Below, piece after piece: positions 8,348 through 17,027 of a DNA stretch of 64,000 nucleotides. The position numbers were made by a program, and so were the translations under genes. This DNA is from Glaciimonas sp. CA11.2. Lineage in GTDB: Bacteria; Pseudomonadota; Gammaproteobacteria; Burkholderiales; Burkholderiaceae_D. The notes under the pieces were generated by a model. It searched no databases, was not told the origin of the DNA, and saw only the letters and a list, made by a program, of their open reading frames with translations. The stretch spans positions 4,030,001-4,094,000 of the forward strand of contig NZ_JAVIWL010000001.1 in assembly GCF_034314045.1 (NCBI RefSeq), written 5' to 3'. Position 1 is the stretch's first letter. Each line of letters starts with the position of its first letter.

Positions 8348-8385
8348 TAATTCCCTCTTTGAAAAATGTGAATTGTACGGAATTA
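8348..8385. promoter_or_regulatory. Inverted repeat, candidate LysR operator
   Basis: TAATTCC (8348-8354) and GGAATTA (8379-8385) form inverted half-sites in the interval between the divergent lysR and nitronate monooxygenase genes. LysR proteins bind such dyads near divergent promoters. The assignment is positional. Confidence 0.4.
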
Positions 8386-8541
8386 ACGAGTCTGACATTC
8401 TACGATGAAACCGGAATTGCAGTCTTACTAAAAGTCAAATGCGGAAAGTTGACGAGACGAGATGTTATTCGACAACTATTATTCTTCAGTCATCGTGCGC
8501 CGTGCGTTTGAATCTCATCAAAACTCTCAGGAGAAGCAGTA

Positions 8542-9495
8542 ATGCCTTTACCCGCACAATTAAAAGGCAAGTTGGCGCTGCCAGTTATTGCATCGCCAAT
8601 GTTCATTGTTTCTGGCCCGGAACTGGTCATAGCGCAGTGCTGCGCCGGTATCGTCGGTTCGTTTCCGGCGCTGAATGCACGGCCACAGGAAGAGCTGGAA
8701 AAATGGATCGTGCGCATCAAACTAGCGTTGGCTGAATATCAAGCCGTACACCCGGATGCGAAGGTTGCACCGTTTGCTGTGAATCAAATCGTCCATCCAT
8801 CGAACAAACGTTTGCAAGAAGATTTGGAAGTGTGCATACGCCAACAGGTGCCGATTATTATTACTTCATTGCGATCGCCTGAAGGGCTGGTCGAACAGGT
8901 CCACGGCTATGGCGGCATTGTGCTGAGTGATGTCGTCAATGTGCGTCATGCAAAAAAAGCACTGGCTGCCGGTGTCGACGGATTGATTCTGGTATGCGCT
9001 GGAGCTGGCGGTCATGCAGGAACACTCAGCCCGTTTGCGCTGGTGAATGAGGTCCGCAGTTTTTACGATGGTTTGGTCGTTTTATCCGGCGCGATTACAA
9101 ACGGTAGCGCGATTCTTGCGGCACAAGCGATGGGTTGCGATCTGGCTTATATCGGGACGCGCTTTATCGCCACGCAGGAAGCGAGCGCAGACGACGAACA
9201 CAAGCAGATGATCATGGATGCAAGCGCAGCCGATATCGTTTATACGCCGTATTTTTCTGGCGTACCGGCGAACTATCTGAAGGCGAGCATCACGCGTAAC
9301 GGTCTGGATCCGGACAACTTGCCGGTCTCTGATCCGTCCAAGATGGATTTCAACAAACCGAAGGCCTGGAAGGACGTCTGGAGTGCGGGACAGGGTATCG
9401 GCAACATCAATGACAGACCGCCGACAGCACAACTCATCGCCCGACTAAGCGCTGAATACCGGATGGCCAGACAGCAGATTCTGGACGCGCTATAA
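8542..9495 (+). CDS. Nitronate monooxygenase / 2-nitropropane dioxygenase-family flavoprotein
   Basis: A 317-residue TIM-barrel FMN protein. It has the family-typical LPVIASPMFIVSGPELV start, the ILVCAGAGGHAGTLSPFAL motif around the catalytic His, and the flavin-phosphate region LSGAITNGSAILAAQAMGCD followed by YIGTRFIATQE. The start at 8542 has AGGAG ten bases upstream. Proteins of this family oxidise alkyl nitronates, but members inside acyl-CoA operons may instead act as FMN-dependent oxidoreductases or enoyl reductases, so the substrate is open. It is the first gene of an operon with DUF35, thiolase-like, SDR and enoyl-CoA hydratase genes. Confidence 0.9.
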   Translation: MPLPAQLKGKLALPVIASPMFIVSGPELVIAQCCAGIVGSFPALNARPQEELEKWIVRIKLALAEYQAVHPDAKVAPFAVNQIVHPSNKRLQEDLEVCIRQQVPIIITSLRSPEGLVEQVHGYGGIVLSDVVNVRHAKKALAAGVDGLILVCAGAGGHAGTLSPFALVNEVRSFYDGLVVLSGAITNGSAILAAQAMGCDLAYIGTRFIATQEASADDEHKQMIMDASAADIVYTPYFSGVPANYLKASITRNGLDPDNLPVSDPSKMDFNKPKAWKDVWSAGQGIGNINDRPPTAQLIARLSAEYRMARQQILDAL

Positions 9496-9593
9496 AAAAA
9501 TTACGCAACTATGCCTGCCTGAGTTCTTAGGCTTTGGAGGCTGGCTTTGCAACTTTTATAACATCAGCAATACCTCTAAAAAGGAATAAGAAT

Positions 9594-9992
9594 ATGTCAG
9601 AGTCCACCATGTTCACAGGCGCGGGACCAGAAAAGGTGTATTACGACGCCCTGAAGGCTGGCACTTTCCAGATTCAACGCTGCGGCGCTTGCACAAAACA
9701 CGTGTTTTATCCACGCGTCATCTGTAGCCATTGCGGTTCTCCAAATCTAGCCTGGGTCACGCCCAGCGGCAACGGAACGGTATATTCAACGACGATAGTG
9801 CGGCGCAAAGCGGATGCCGGTGGCGACCTGAACATTGCGCTGATTGATTTGGAGGAGGGCGTGCGCATGATGAGTCGGGTGGATGGTATTCGGTTCGATC
9901 AGATCAGCATTGGAATGGCAGTGAAAGCCAGCATCGTTACAGAAAACGCGCAAACCATGATTATTTTTACGCCAGCTGGAGACGCACAATGA
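9594..9992 (+). CDS. DUF35 zinc-ribbon/OB-fold protein
   Basis: A 132-residue protein with an N-terminal rubredoxin-like zinc ribbon (CGACTKHVFYPRVICSHCG, two CxxC pairs) followed by an OB-fold domain. The ATG at 9594 is preferred over one 60 bases upstream because AAAAAGGAATAAG precedes it and the protein then begins with normal family spacing to the ribbon. Its stop overlaps the next start by four bases (ATGA). DUF35 proteins are obligate partners of thiolase-like enzymes, including acetoacetyl-CoA thiolase complexes and steroid retro-aldolases, so it probably forms a complex with the next gene product. Confidence 0.92.
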   Translation: MSESTMFTGAGPEKVYYDALKAGTFQIQRCGACTKHVFYPRVICSHCGSPNLAWVTPSGNGTVYSTTIVRRKADAGGDLNIALIDLEEGVRMMSRVDGIRFDQISIGMAVKASIVTENAQTMIIFTPAGDAQ

Positions 9993-11170
9993 GCCCGCGT
10001 GATGTGCGAGAATTGAGAGGTTCAGTCGCCATTGTTGGCATCGGTCAAGCTGGCCTGGGTGAGGCGCACGGGCGCACGGAATTGGAAATTCTGGCCGAAG
10101 CGGCGCATAACGCCGTACGCGATGCTGGCCTGCATATGCGCGATATTGATGGTATTTGCACCGCCAGCGTCAATGCTGTCATGTGGGGTTTGCCGGTTGC
10201 TGAATATCTGGGCATTCAGCCTAAGCTAATCGATAGCACGATGGTAGGCGGCTCCAGCTTTGTATCGCACATGATGCCAGCCGCGATGGCGCTCAATGCG
10301 GGCATCTGTGACGCAGTGTTGGTGTGTTACGGCAGCACCCAGCGCACCGGTACTATTGGTCGTGCGGAAAGTGGTCAGGCGCGCCGTATCCTTGATCCAA
10401 TGCCTTACGAAAGCGTGTACCAGCCAGCGATGCCGATATCGGCCTATGCGCTTGCCGCGGCACGTCATATGCATCAATACGGCACCACGCGAGAACAGTT
10501 AGCCGAAGTGGCGGTATCTGCACGTAAATGGGCGCAACTTAATCCAGAAGCATTTATGCGCGATCCATTGTCGATTGAGGATGTATTGAAATCCCGGATG
10601 GTCGCTGATCCGCTGTCTGTACGCGATTGCTGTCTGGTCACCGATGGTGCTGCTGCGTATGTCATGGTGCGTGCCGATCGCGCCAAACATTTAGCGAAAA
10701 AACCTGTCTACATGTTAGGCAATGCCAGCGCGACCTGGCATCGCCAGATATCCAGCATGCCGGACGTGACAGTCACGGCTGCCAAAGAATCTGGCGAGCG
10801 AGCGTTTGCGATGGCAGGCATGACGCCGTCCGATATCGACGTGGTGGAACTGTATGACGCCTTCACCATTAATACCATTCTGTTTTTGGAAGATCTGGGC
10901 TTTTGCAAAAAAGGCGAGGGTGGTGCGTTTGTCGCCAACGGCGGCATTGCGCCCGGCGGCCGGTTAGCGGTCAATACCAACGGTGGCGGCCTGTCTTGCG
11001 TGCATCCCGGCATGTACGGCATGTTCATCACGGTCGAGGCGGTGCGCCAGTTGCGCGGTGAGGGCGGCGATCGGCAGATTGAAGGTGCGCAAACCGCCAT
11101 CGTGCATGCCAACGGTGGCACGCTGTCAGCGCAGGCGACGGCCATTCTTGGCACAGAAGCGGCACTTTAA
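9989..11170 (+). CDS. Thiolase-like (Ltp2/SCP2-type) enzyme, probable acyl-CoA retro-aldolase subunit
   Basis: A 393-residue thiolase-fold protein. The usual thiolase nucleophile loop (Cys-Ala/Ser-Ser-Gly) is replaced by VGGSSFVSHM near residue 90, so it lacks the acylated cysteine. Conserved tyrosines are present at Y289 (VELYDAF) and Y343 (HPGMYGMF), positions resembling the active-site tyrosines reported for Ltp2 steroid aldolases. A four-base overlap with the DUF35 gene matches the Ltp2-DUF35 architecture. Retro-aldol cleavage of a beta-hydroxyacyl-CoA is therefore inferred; annotation as acetyl-CoA acetyltransferase would be misleading. Confidence 0.88.
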   Translation: MSPRDVRELRGSVAIVGIGQAGLGEAHGRTELEILAEAAHNAVRDAGLHMRDIDGICTASVNAVMWGLPVAEYLGIQPKLIDSTMVGGSSFVSHMMPAAMALNAGICDAVLVCYGSTQRTGTIGRAESGQARRILDPMPYESVYQPAMPISAYALAAARHMHQYGTTREQLAEVAVSARKWAQLNPEAFMRDPLSIEDVLKSRMVADPLSVRDCCLVTDGAAAYVMVRADRAKHLAKKPVYMLGNASATWHRQISSMPDVTVTAAKESGERAFAMAGMTPSDIDVVELYDAFTINTILFLEDLGFCKKGEGGAFVANGGIAPGGRLAVNTNGGGLSCVHPGMYGMFITVEAVRQLRGEGGDRQIEGAQTAIVHANGGTLSAQATAILGTEAAL

Positions 11171-11192
11171 ATAATATTCAAGGATCTACGAT

Positions 11193-12113
11193 ATGACAAA
11201 TTCCCACATGATTGAAGGCAAAGTAGTCGTTGTGACCGGCGCGGGTGGTGGCATTGGCCGCGATATTGCGCTGGCGATGGCACGTTCTGGCGCTAAAGTG
11301 ATCGTCAATGATATTGGCGCTTCACTCAGCGGCGATCCGCTGGCGGTCAACCCGGGCCAGAAGGTCGTTGACGAGATCAAAGCATTTGGCGGGCAGGCAA
11401 TTGCCAACAGCGATAGCGTATCCGAGGCAAGTAGCGCAGCGCGCATCATCGAATCTGCGCTTGATCATTTCGGTCGTATCGATTGCGTGGTTAACAATGC
11501 TGGCATATTACGTGACCGGATTTTTCACAAGCTTAGCGCGGAAGACTGGGATACTGTATTAAAGGTCCATCTCTATGGCGCTTTTTACACCAGCAAAGCC
11601 GCCGCATTGCATTTCAAAGAGCAGGGTTCGGGCAGTCTGGTTCACATGACCTCGGCTTCTGGCTTGGTGGGCAATTTGGGGCAGGCTAATTATTCGGCCG
11701 CCAAATTGGGTGTGACCGCGTTGTCGAAATCGATTGCGTTGGACATGCAACGCTTCAACGTGCGGTCCAATTGTATCTGTCCGTTTGCATGGAGTCGCAT
11801 GACCAGTTCGATCCCAACCGACACGCCAGCAGAGCAAGCGAGAGTCGATAAACTCAAACTGATGACACCAGACAAGATTGCTCCGCTCGCGGTTTATCTG
11901 GCTAGCGATGCCGCAAAAGATGTCAACGCACAAGTGTTCGCCGTGCGTAACAATGAAATTATTCTGATGAGCCAGCCGCGTCCGGTACGGTCAGTGCACC
12001 GCTCGGAGGGGTGGACGCCCGAGAGCATCGCAGAACACGCGATGCCAGCGTTGAAGGCCTCATTTTTTGCGCTTGATCGGTCTGCCGATGTATTTAGTTG
12101 GGACCCGATCTGA
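11193..12113 (+). CDS. SDR-family 3-hydroxyacyl-CoA dehydrogenase-like protein
   Basis: A 306-residue short-chain dehydrogenase with the cofactor motif TGAGGGIG (residues ~14-21), an inserted loop before VVDEIKAFGG, VNNAGILRD, and catalytic Ser-Tyr-Lys (MTSASG... YSAAK). The IVNDIG stretch and inserted loop resemble the dehydrogenase part of peroxisomal multifunctional enzyme 2 (HSD17B4) and FabG-like beta-oxidation enzymes. It likely oxidises a 3-hydroxyacyl-CoA in the same pathway as its neighbours. AAGGATC precedes the ATG. Confidence 0.9.
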   Translation: MTNSHMIEGKVVVVTGAGGGIGRDIALAMARSGAKVIVNDIGASLSGDPLAVNPGQKVVDEIKAFGGQAIANSDSVSEASSAARIIESALDHFGRIDCVVNNAGILRDRIFHKLSAEDWDTVLKVHLYGAFYTSKAAALHFKEQGSGSLVHMTSASGLVGNLGQANYSAAKLGVTALSKSIALDMQRFNVRSNCICPFAWSRMTSSIPTDTPAEQARVDKLKLMTPDKIAPLAVYLASDAAKDVNAQVFAVRNNEIILMSQPRPVRSVHRSEGWTPESIAEHAMPALKASFFALDRSADVFSWDPI

Positions 12114-12160
12114 TCCTGACGCTTGCGCTGCAATTAAATTAAGTCCTGACGGAGACTCAA

Positions 12161-12964
12161 ATGGATCAGACAGAAATGGAAACAATTATTTATACCGTAT
12201 CGGAAGGGGTTGCAACGCTGACTCTGAACCGGCCAAAGCAAAAGAACGCGCTTGATATGGTGATGCGGCGGGAAGTGAGTGAAGTGGTGTCCTCGATTAA
12301 GAGCGACCGCGGAATTCGTGCACTCATCCTCGCTGGTTCGGGTGGTGCTTTTTGTGCGGGCGGTGATGTGCGTACGATGGATGCCGGAGCCAATGCAGAA
12401 GAGGCACGCAACCGTATGGCTGATTTGCATAGGTGGCTGGCTGATTTGCTTAACCTTGACCGGCCAGTGATCGCGGCGGTGGATGGTCCGGCTTATGGCG
12501 CTGGCTTCGGTTTGGCACTGGCAGCTGATTTTATTATTGCCACACCGCGTGCGCGTTTTTGCATGCCCTTTTTACGGTTGGGGTTGATACCTGATTGCGG
12601 GATGTTGTATACGTTGCCACGCGTGGTCGGTCTGCAACGCGCTAAGGAACTGGCGTTTTCGACGCGGGAAGTTGATGCTGAAGAAGCCCGGCACTTGGGC
12701 ATCGTGTTTGAAATACATTCAGCCGAGCGTATTGATGCACGGGCGCGGCAACTGGCGTTGAGTTTTACCCAGGCATCGCAGACGGCGCTTAGCTTGACCA
12801 AGCGCGCTCTTAATACTTCGCTGGATAGCAATCTTGCGACGATGTTGGAGATGGAGGCGAATGGTCAGGGGTTGGCGCGTTCGACCGGATACCATCGTGA
12901 TGCGGTTAGTCGTTTTATTCAGAAGCAATTGCCGTTGTTTCAGTGGCCGAATGCTGTCGAATAA
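12161..12964 (+). CDS. Enoyl-CoA hydratase/isomerase family protein
   Basis: A 267-residue crotonase-fold protein: VATLTLNRPKQKNAL at the N-terminus, the CoA oxyanion-hole segment LAGSGGAFCAGGDVRTM, and GPAYGAGFGLALAADFIIATPRA. Crotonase catalytic glutamates are not both obvious: the usual second-Glu position reads LIPDCGMLYTLPR, with Asp-Cys where hydratases often have Glu/Gly, so it could be an isomerase or hydrolase variant. It is the last gene of the acyl-CoA operon, preceded by GACGGAGAC and followed by a strong terminator. Confidence 0.9.
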   Translation: MDQTEMETIIYTVSEGVATLTLNRPKQKNALDMVMRREVSEVVSSIKSDRGIRALILAGSGGAFCAGGDVRTMDAGANAEEARNRMADLHRWLADLLNLDRPVIAAVDGPAYGAGFGLALAADFIIATPRARFCMPFLRLGLIPDCGMLYTLPRVVGLQRAKELAFSTREVDAEEARHLGIVFEIHSAERIDARARQLALSFTQASQTALSLTKRALNTSLDSNLATMLEMEANGQGLARSTGYHRDAVSRFIQKQLPLFQWPNAVE

Positions 12965-12997
12965 GCCAATTATTTGGGTTGTTGGTTCAAGGGATTG

Positions 12998-13034
12998 AAG
13001 GGTTCCAATGTTTTGACGATGGAACCCTTTTTTA
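12998..13034 (+). terminator. Rho-independent terminator of the acyl-CoA operon
   Basis: A 10-bp stem (AAGGGTTCCA 12998-13007, TGGAACCCTT 13020-13029) with a 12-base loop is followed by a T-run to about 13033. It lies between the enoyl-CoA hydratase gene and the convergent CitE-like gene. Confidence 0.93.
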
Positions 13035-13862
13035 TCAGGTATTTTTTTGTTGACGGCTTCGACGTTCGGCGTCGCTCAGTATCCGTTGCGCGAGTAACAT
13101 GACCGGTCGGTCTACCATTTTCCCGTCGATGGCTACGGCTGCGCCATTGGCTGTGGACGCTGCTTCAAGCACGCGTTTGGCCCAGCTTAGTTCGGTTGCG
13201 CTAGGGTCGAATCCTTCGTTGACATAATTTACCTGTTTTGGATGAATGCAGAGTTTGCCGCCGAATCCTAATCGCCGCGCTTGTTGGGTGTCGTTGCGGA
13301 TTGCGTCGATGTCGTCGATGCTGGTTGTGACGCCGTCTACCGGGGCCTGGATGCCTGCCACGCGGGAGGCGAGTACTAGTGTGGAGCGGAAGTAGAGTAA
13401 TTCCTGATGACCTTCGGTGATGCCGAGGTCGAGGCTGAAGTCGATTGAGCCGAATAGTAGGCGCTGCACGCGGGGTGATCGGGCTAGTGCGTTGACATTG
13501 GACATGCCTTGGGCGCTTTCTATGAGTGGTAGGATGATTTCTGCGCCGGCGTGGGCGATTACGGCTAGGTCGTCTATGCGGTCGGCTTTGGGGAGCACTA
13601 TGCCTGCTATGCCTGGCATTTTGCATAAACTCAGGTCTTCGCTGAACCATTCGCTGTCGGCGCTGTTGATTCTTACTAATACTGATTTTTCTGGAGATAG
13701 CCAGGCTTTTAGTGCTTTGCGGGCGGATTCTTTTTCGCTTGCTGGGACTGCGTCTTCTAAATCTATGATTACTACGTCGGCGTTTGTTGCGCAGGCTTTG
13801 TCGAAGCGTTCTGGGCGGTTTGCAGGGACAAATAGATAGGATCTTGAGATGAAGTTTTCCAT
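13035..13862 (-). CDS. HpcH/HpaI aldolase / CitE-like acyl-CoA lyase
   Basis: A 275-residue TIM-barrel protein of the citrate lyase beta/malyl-CoA lyase superfamily. The start SRSYLFVPANRPERFDKAC is characteristic, followed by DVVIIDLEDAVP (Mg-binding Asp/Glu), ILPLIESAQG and the C-terminal GFGGKLCIHPKQ. Stand-alone CitE-like proteins cleave or hydrolyse beta-hydroxyacyl-CoA thioesters such as malyl-, citramalyl- or methylmalyl-CoA. It is convergent with the acyl-CoA operon, which suggests a related downstream role, but that is positional inference. Confidence 0.92.
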   Translation of the reverse strand: MENFISRSYLFVPANRPERFDKACATNADVVIIDLEDAVPASEKESARKALKAWLSPEKSVLVRINSADSEWFSEDLSLCKMPGIAGIVLPKADRIDDLAVIAHAGAEIILPLIESAQGMSNVNALARSPRVQRLLFGSIDFSLDLGITEGHQELLYFRSTLVLASRVAGIQAPVDGVTTSIDDIDAIRNDTQQARRLGFGGKLCIHPKQVNYVNEGFDPSATELSWAKRVLEAASTANGAAVAIDGKMVDRPVMLLAQRILSDAERRSRQQKNT

Positions 13863-13902
13863 TGAATGCTTTCTTGGTGCGTTTTTTACGTTTTTGGTTT
13901 TC

Positions 13903-13988
13903 GTTAATTAACGTGGTTTGGTGCTCCGTGGAAGCTGGTCCGGGGTAGCCCGACAAGCTTCCACGGAGCACTAACCATTTTAATTAAA
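13903..13988. repeat. Dispersed palindromic element
   Basis: GTGCTCCGTGGAAGCT (13921-13936) is exactly inverted at 13956-13971; the pairing continues inward with GTC/GAC and GGG/CCC, and outward with GGTT/AACC and TTAATTAA on both sides. The whole forms a long hairpin in the interval between the CitE-like and fliR genes. The half-copy at 2418-2470 shows it is a dispersed repeat. It could also act as a transcription terminator or mRNA-stabilising hairpin. Confidence 0.88.
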
Positions 13989-14100
13989 TAATACCGAAAT
14001 TTGGCACCTTGTGCTGCCTTTGAAGTCGCTTTTAACCAAGATCCAATTCATCACGAAATAAAAACCAAGTCAGCAAAACAAACAATCACAACCGACCAAC

Positions 14101-14895
14101 CTATCCCCTCAACCCACGCACAACCCCCAACATAGTCCCCATCCCCCAAGCAAATTCCCGCTCAAGAAACACCCCCAAGTGCGGAATCAACATCTGCAAA
14201 ACCACTATCCCACCAAGCAACGTCAAAGGAAACCCTACCGCAAAAATACTCAACTGAGGCGATGCCCGATTGAGAATCCCCATTGCCAGATTTAACGTCA
14301 GCAATGCAGCAATTAACGGTAACGCCAACATCAGTCCGGCAGAGAACACATTCGCCCCTGCGAGAACTAAAACATACCAACCATTTGCACTGAGTGGCGC
14401 ATCAGAAATTGGCAAGATATGAAAACTTTCCGCCAATGTAGCGATCACCATCAGATGACCGTCCAGTGCCAAAAAAATCAACATAGCTAACATGTTCAGA
14501 AGCCGCGACAAGACCATGGTATTGCCGCCGCTGGTCGGATCGAAAAAGGAAGCGAACGATAAGCCCATTTGCAGGCCTGCGTAATCGCCCGCTGACTGCA
14601 CCGCTGCAAATACCATTTTCATGCAAAATCCCATCGCGCCACCGATTATTACCTGCTGCATCAAAATCCAGACACCGCCAGCAGATACTAATGGAACGTT
14701 CGGCATCGGACCGAGAGTAGGGCCTATCGCCATTGCCAGCAGCGCTGCCAGTCCGACCTTCAGTGGGCGTTGGACGATCGCTTCACCAAATATTGGGGCC
14801 GTGCTAATTAGCGCTAACATCCTTACAAACGGCCATAAAAATGCCGCTATCCAAAAGGTTAGCTGTGCAGATGTGACGGATAGAGCTGGCTGCAT
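14101..14895 (-). CDS. fliR: Flagellar export gate protein FliR
   Basis: A 264-residue membrane protein of the flagellar type III export gate (FliPQR). It begins MQPALSVTSAQLTFWIAAFLWPFVRMLALISTAP and contains the typical QVIIGGAMGFCMKMVFAAVQSAGDYAG region. The ATG at 14895 is chosen because it overlaps the fliQ stop by one base (TAATG), the same coupling used by fliO/fliP and fliN/fliO here; the frame is open for another 69 bases upstream. It is the last gene of the fliLMNOPQR run. Confidence 0.95.
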   Translation of the reverse strand: MQPALSVTSAQLTFWIAAFLWPFVRMLALISTAPIFGEAIVQRPLKVGLAALLAMAIGPTLGPMPNVPLVSAGGVWILMQQVIIGGAMGFCMKMVFAAVQSAGDYAGLQMGLSFASFFDPTSGGNTMVLSRLLNMLAMLIFLALDGHLMVIATLAESFHILPISDAPLSANGWYVLVLAGANVFSAGLMLALPLIAALLTLNLAMGILNRASPQLSIFAVGFPLTLLGGIVVLQMLIPHLGVFLEREFAWGMGTMLGVVRGLRG

Positions 14896-15164
14896 TAGCC
14901 AACCAGTTGTGGAATGCCGGAGAACAACTGACGCATGTAGTCGAGAATGATATTGAGCATCCATGGACCAGCAATAACCAGAGTGGCGAATACCGCAAGT
15001 AGCTTTGGAATGAACGAGAGCGTCATCTCGTTGATCTGGGTCGCCGCCTGGAACAGGCTGATAATAAGGCCGGTGATGAGCGCGACCAATAGTAGCGGAG
15101 CACCTAGTAACAAGGTGATTTTCATGGCTTGATAGCCAAGGGCCATTACTGTTTCAGGAGTCAT
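14895..15164 (-). CDS. fliQ: Flagellar export gate protein FliQ
   Basis: An 89-residue protein with two transmembrane helices, the exact family size: MTPETVMALGYQAMKITLLLG followed by the conserved ALITGLIISLFQAATQINE loop and LSFIPKL. It assembles with FliP and FliR in the export gate. It lies 38 bases after fliP and is coupled to fliR by TAATG. Confidence 0.96.
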   Translation of the reverse strand: MTPETVMALGYQAMKITLLLGAPLLLVALITGLIISLFQAATQINEMTLSFIPKLLAVFATLVIAGPWMLNIILDYMRQLFSGIPQLVG

Positions 15165-15202
15165 TTTGGATAGGCAATAAACGGGAATAAAAAAGATGTG
15201 CT

Positions 15203-15979
15203 CTAGGTATAAAAACTTTGGGCCAGAGCGCCGACCAACAAATGCCAGCCATCAACCAATACGAATAGCATGAGTTTGAATGGTAACGCGATGGTGGCGG
15301 GCGGCACCATCATCATCCCCATTGACATCAGGACACTGGCGACGACCAGATCGACGATCAAAAAAGGGATGAAGATGGTGAAGCCGATCTGGAATGCCGT
15401 TTTTAACTCACTGATGACAAATGCCGGTACCAAAATCCTGAGCGACACTTCCTCTGGACCTTGCATTGGACCGGTATTGGCTAATCTGGCAAACAAGGCC
15501 AGATCGGCTTCGCGGGTTTGTTTTAGCATGAATTGTTTAAAGGGTTGAACACCTCTTTCGAGTGCTTGCTCTGCGGTGATTTTATTTTCAGAGAAAGGTT
15601 TGTAACCGTCGGTATAAGCTTTATCGAATACCGGAGACATGACAAAGAAGGTCAGAAAGAGTGCTAATCCAACCAATATTTGATTTGGTGGCGAGGACTG
15701 TGCACCGATGGCCGTCCGTAATAATCCGAGCACGATGATGATGCGAGTGAAGCCCGTCATGGTCAGTAAAATTGCGGGCAGGAACGACAGCGATGTCAGC
15801 AGCAGCATCGTCTGGACACTCAGCGACCAGGTTTGGCCGCCTCCAGGACCTGGTGTGGTGGTGATGCCCGGAATTCCTTGTGCACTGGCAAGCGCAGGCA
15901 TTAAGGCAAAAAATAGAATCAGGGCGGCAACCGTAAGGCGGACACCGGTGTCTTGACGAAATAGGTTTGGTGCTGACAT
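15203..15979 (-). CDS. fliP: Flagellar export gate protein FliP
   Basis: A 258-residue protein with an N-terminal cleavable signal (hydrophobic stretch ending ALASAQG) and the FliP core: [54 protein letters not shown], and C-terminal helices ending in [18 protein letters not shown]. It forms the central pore of the export gate. The start overlaps the fliO stop by one base. Confidence 0.96.
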   Translation of the reverse strand: MSAPNLFRQDTGVRLTVAALILFFALMPALASAQGIPGITTTPGPGGGQTWSLSVQTMLLLTSLSFLPAILLTMTGFTRIIIVLGLLRTAIGAQSSPPNQILVGLALFLTFFVMSPVFDKAYTDGYKPFSENKITAEQALERGVQPFKQFMLKQTREADLALFARLANTGPMQGPEEVSLRILVPAFVISELKTAFQIGFTIFIPFLIVDLVVASVLMSMGMMMVPPATIALPFKLMLFVLVDGWHLLVGALAQSFYT

Positions 15980-16578
15980 TAGTCGGACTTTGAATTTTCT
16001 GCTGGCTTGGTGTTGAACTGGTTCATTGTTTGTTGGCCTAGCATCGATTTTTGTAGCTTTTGCGCAAAGCTGGCGGCAAGCCCGCTACCAAATGGCTTAT
16101 TTGATAAAGCCGACCCAGCCGATACAACTGATTCAGTCGTCGCTTCAGCGGACATGGTATGTAGCGCATTGATTCGTCCCGGCGTGACGCCAAGTATGAC
16201 CCACGTGCCAGCGACTTCGACAATCACAACCCGTTCGCGCTGGCCGACCATTGTGCTACTGACTACTTTGAGCAGGCTGCCGTTGCCTTGACGTTGCATA
16301 CCCAGACGACGCGCCACCCATGCGCATAAAAAAATCAGGGCGAGGACTACAATCAAACCGAAAGCAGCTTGCAGTAATCCCGCAGCGCCCCAAGACGGAG
16401 AGCCGGCCACGCCAGCTCCCGAGGCCGCAGCGAATGCCGGCGCAGATGCTGCACTAACTGTTGATGCTAAAGGCGTTCCGATTGTATTAGATGCTGACGA
16501 TGCGTTGGCTAGCGCCGGTACGGTCAGCAGCATGCATAAAATCGCGATCAATCGCTTCGCAGAGGTAGACGACAACAT
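15979..16578 (-). CDS. fliO: Flagellar biosynthesis protein FliO
   Basis: A 199-residue protein with an N-terminal signal/hydrophobic segment, a long Ala/Ser-rich linker and one transmembrane helix ([20 protein letters not shown]) followed by the FliO cytoplasmic domain ([39 protein letters not shown]). FliO is the scaffold for FliP ring assembly. It sits between fliN and fliP with one-base TAATG overlaps on both sides. The C-terminal Gln/Asn-rich tail looks unstructured. Confidence 0.92.
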   Translation of the reverse strand: MLSSTSAKRLIAILCMLLTVPALANASSASNTIGTPLASTVSAASAPAFAAASGAGVAGSPSWGAAGLLQAAFGLIVVLALIFLCAWVARRLGMQRQGNGSLLKVVSSTMVGQRERVVIVEVAGTWVILGVTPGRINALHTMSAEATTESVVSAGSALSNKPFGSGLAASFAQKLQKSMLGQQTMNQFNTKPAENSKSD

Positions 16579-17027
16579 TATCGATTCAGTTTATGAATGC
16601 GTTCAGACGGTGTAATGATATCGGTCAGACGAATACCAAATTTTTCGTTCACGACAACGACTTCACCTTGCGCAATTAAATAACCGTTAATTAACACATC
16701 CATAGGTTCACCGGCGAGCCCATCCAACTCGACTATTGAGCCTTGCGCTAGTTGTAGCAAATTCTTGATGGTAATGCGGGTGCGACCCAGCTCGGCAGTC
16801 AGTTGTACCGGAATATCGAGAATCATATCGATATCTGCTTTGGGAACATCGACGCCCACGCCTTCGCCGCGTAAAGGCTGGAATACGTTGGCTGTGCTTT
16901 CAGTCTTTTCTGCTGTGGTCATCGGAACGGGTGCCGTTGGTGATGATCCCATGGTTTGTTCCGCCAGCGCACTGGCCCAGTCATCGGCCGCATTGTTGGT
17001 TTTGTCCGATTGCTTGTCATCACTCAT
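16578..17027 (-). CDS. fliN: Flagellar motor switch protein FliN
   Basis: A 149-residue C-ring protein. The N-terminal ~60 residues are a low-complexity linker; residues ~70-149 are the SpoA domain (DMILDIPVQLTAELGRTRI, LAQGSIVELDGLAGEPMDVL, GYLIAQGEVVVVNEKFGIRL). The ATG at 17027 is preferred over one seven codons upstream because AAGGGG lies just before it. It overlaps fliM by eight bases. Confidence 0.95.
   Translation of the reverse strand: MSDDKQSDKTNNAADDWASALAEQTMGSSPTAPVPMTTAEKTESTANVFQPLRGEGVGVDVPKADIDMILDIPVQLTAELGRTRITIKNLLQLAQGSIVELDGLAGEPMDVLINGYLIAQGEVVVVNEKFGIRLTDIITPSERIHKLNR

Noticed and set aside
13201..13971. 256-codon Arg/Pro-rich minus-strand frame overlapping the CitE-like gene
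   Set aside because: It is the shifted-frame shadow of the well-supported CitE-like gene and extends into the palindromic element.
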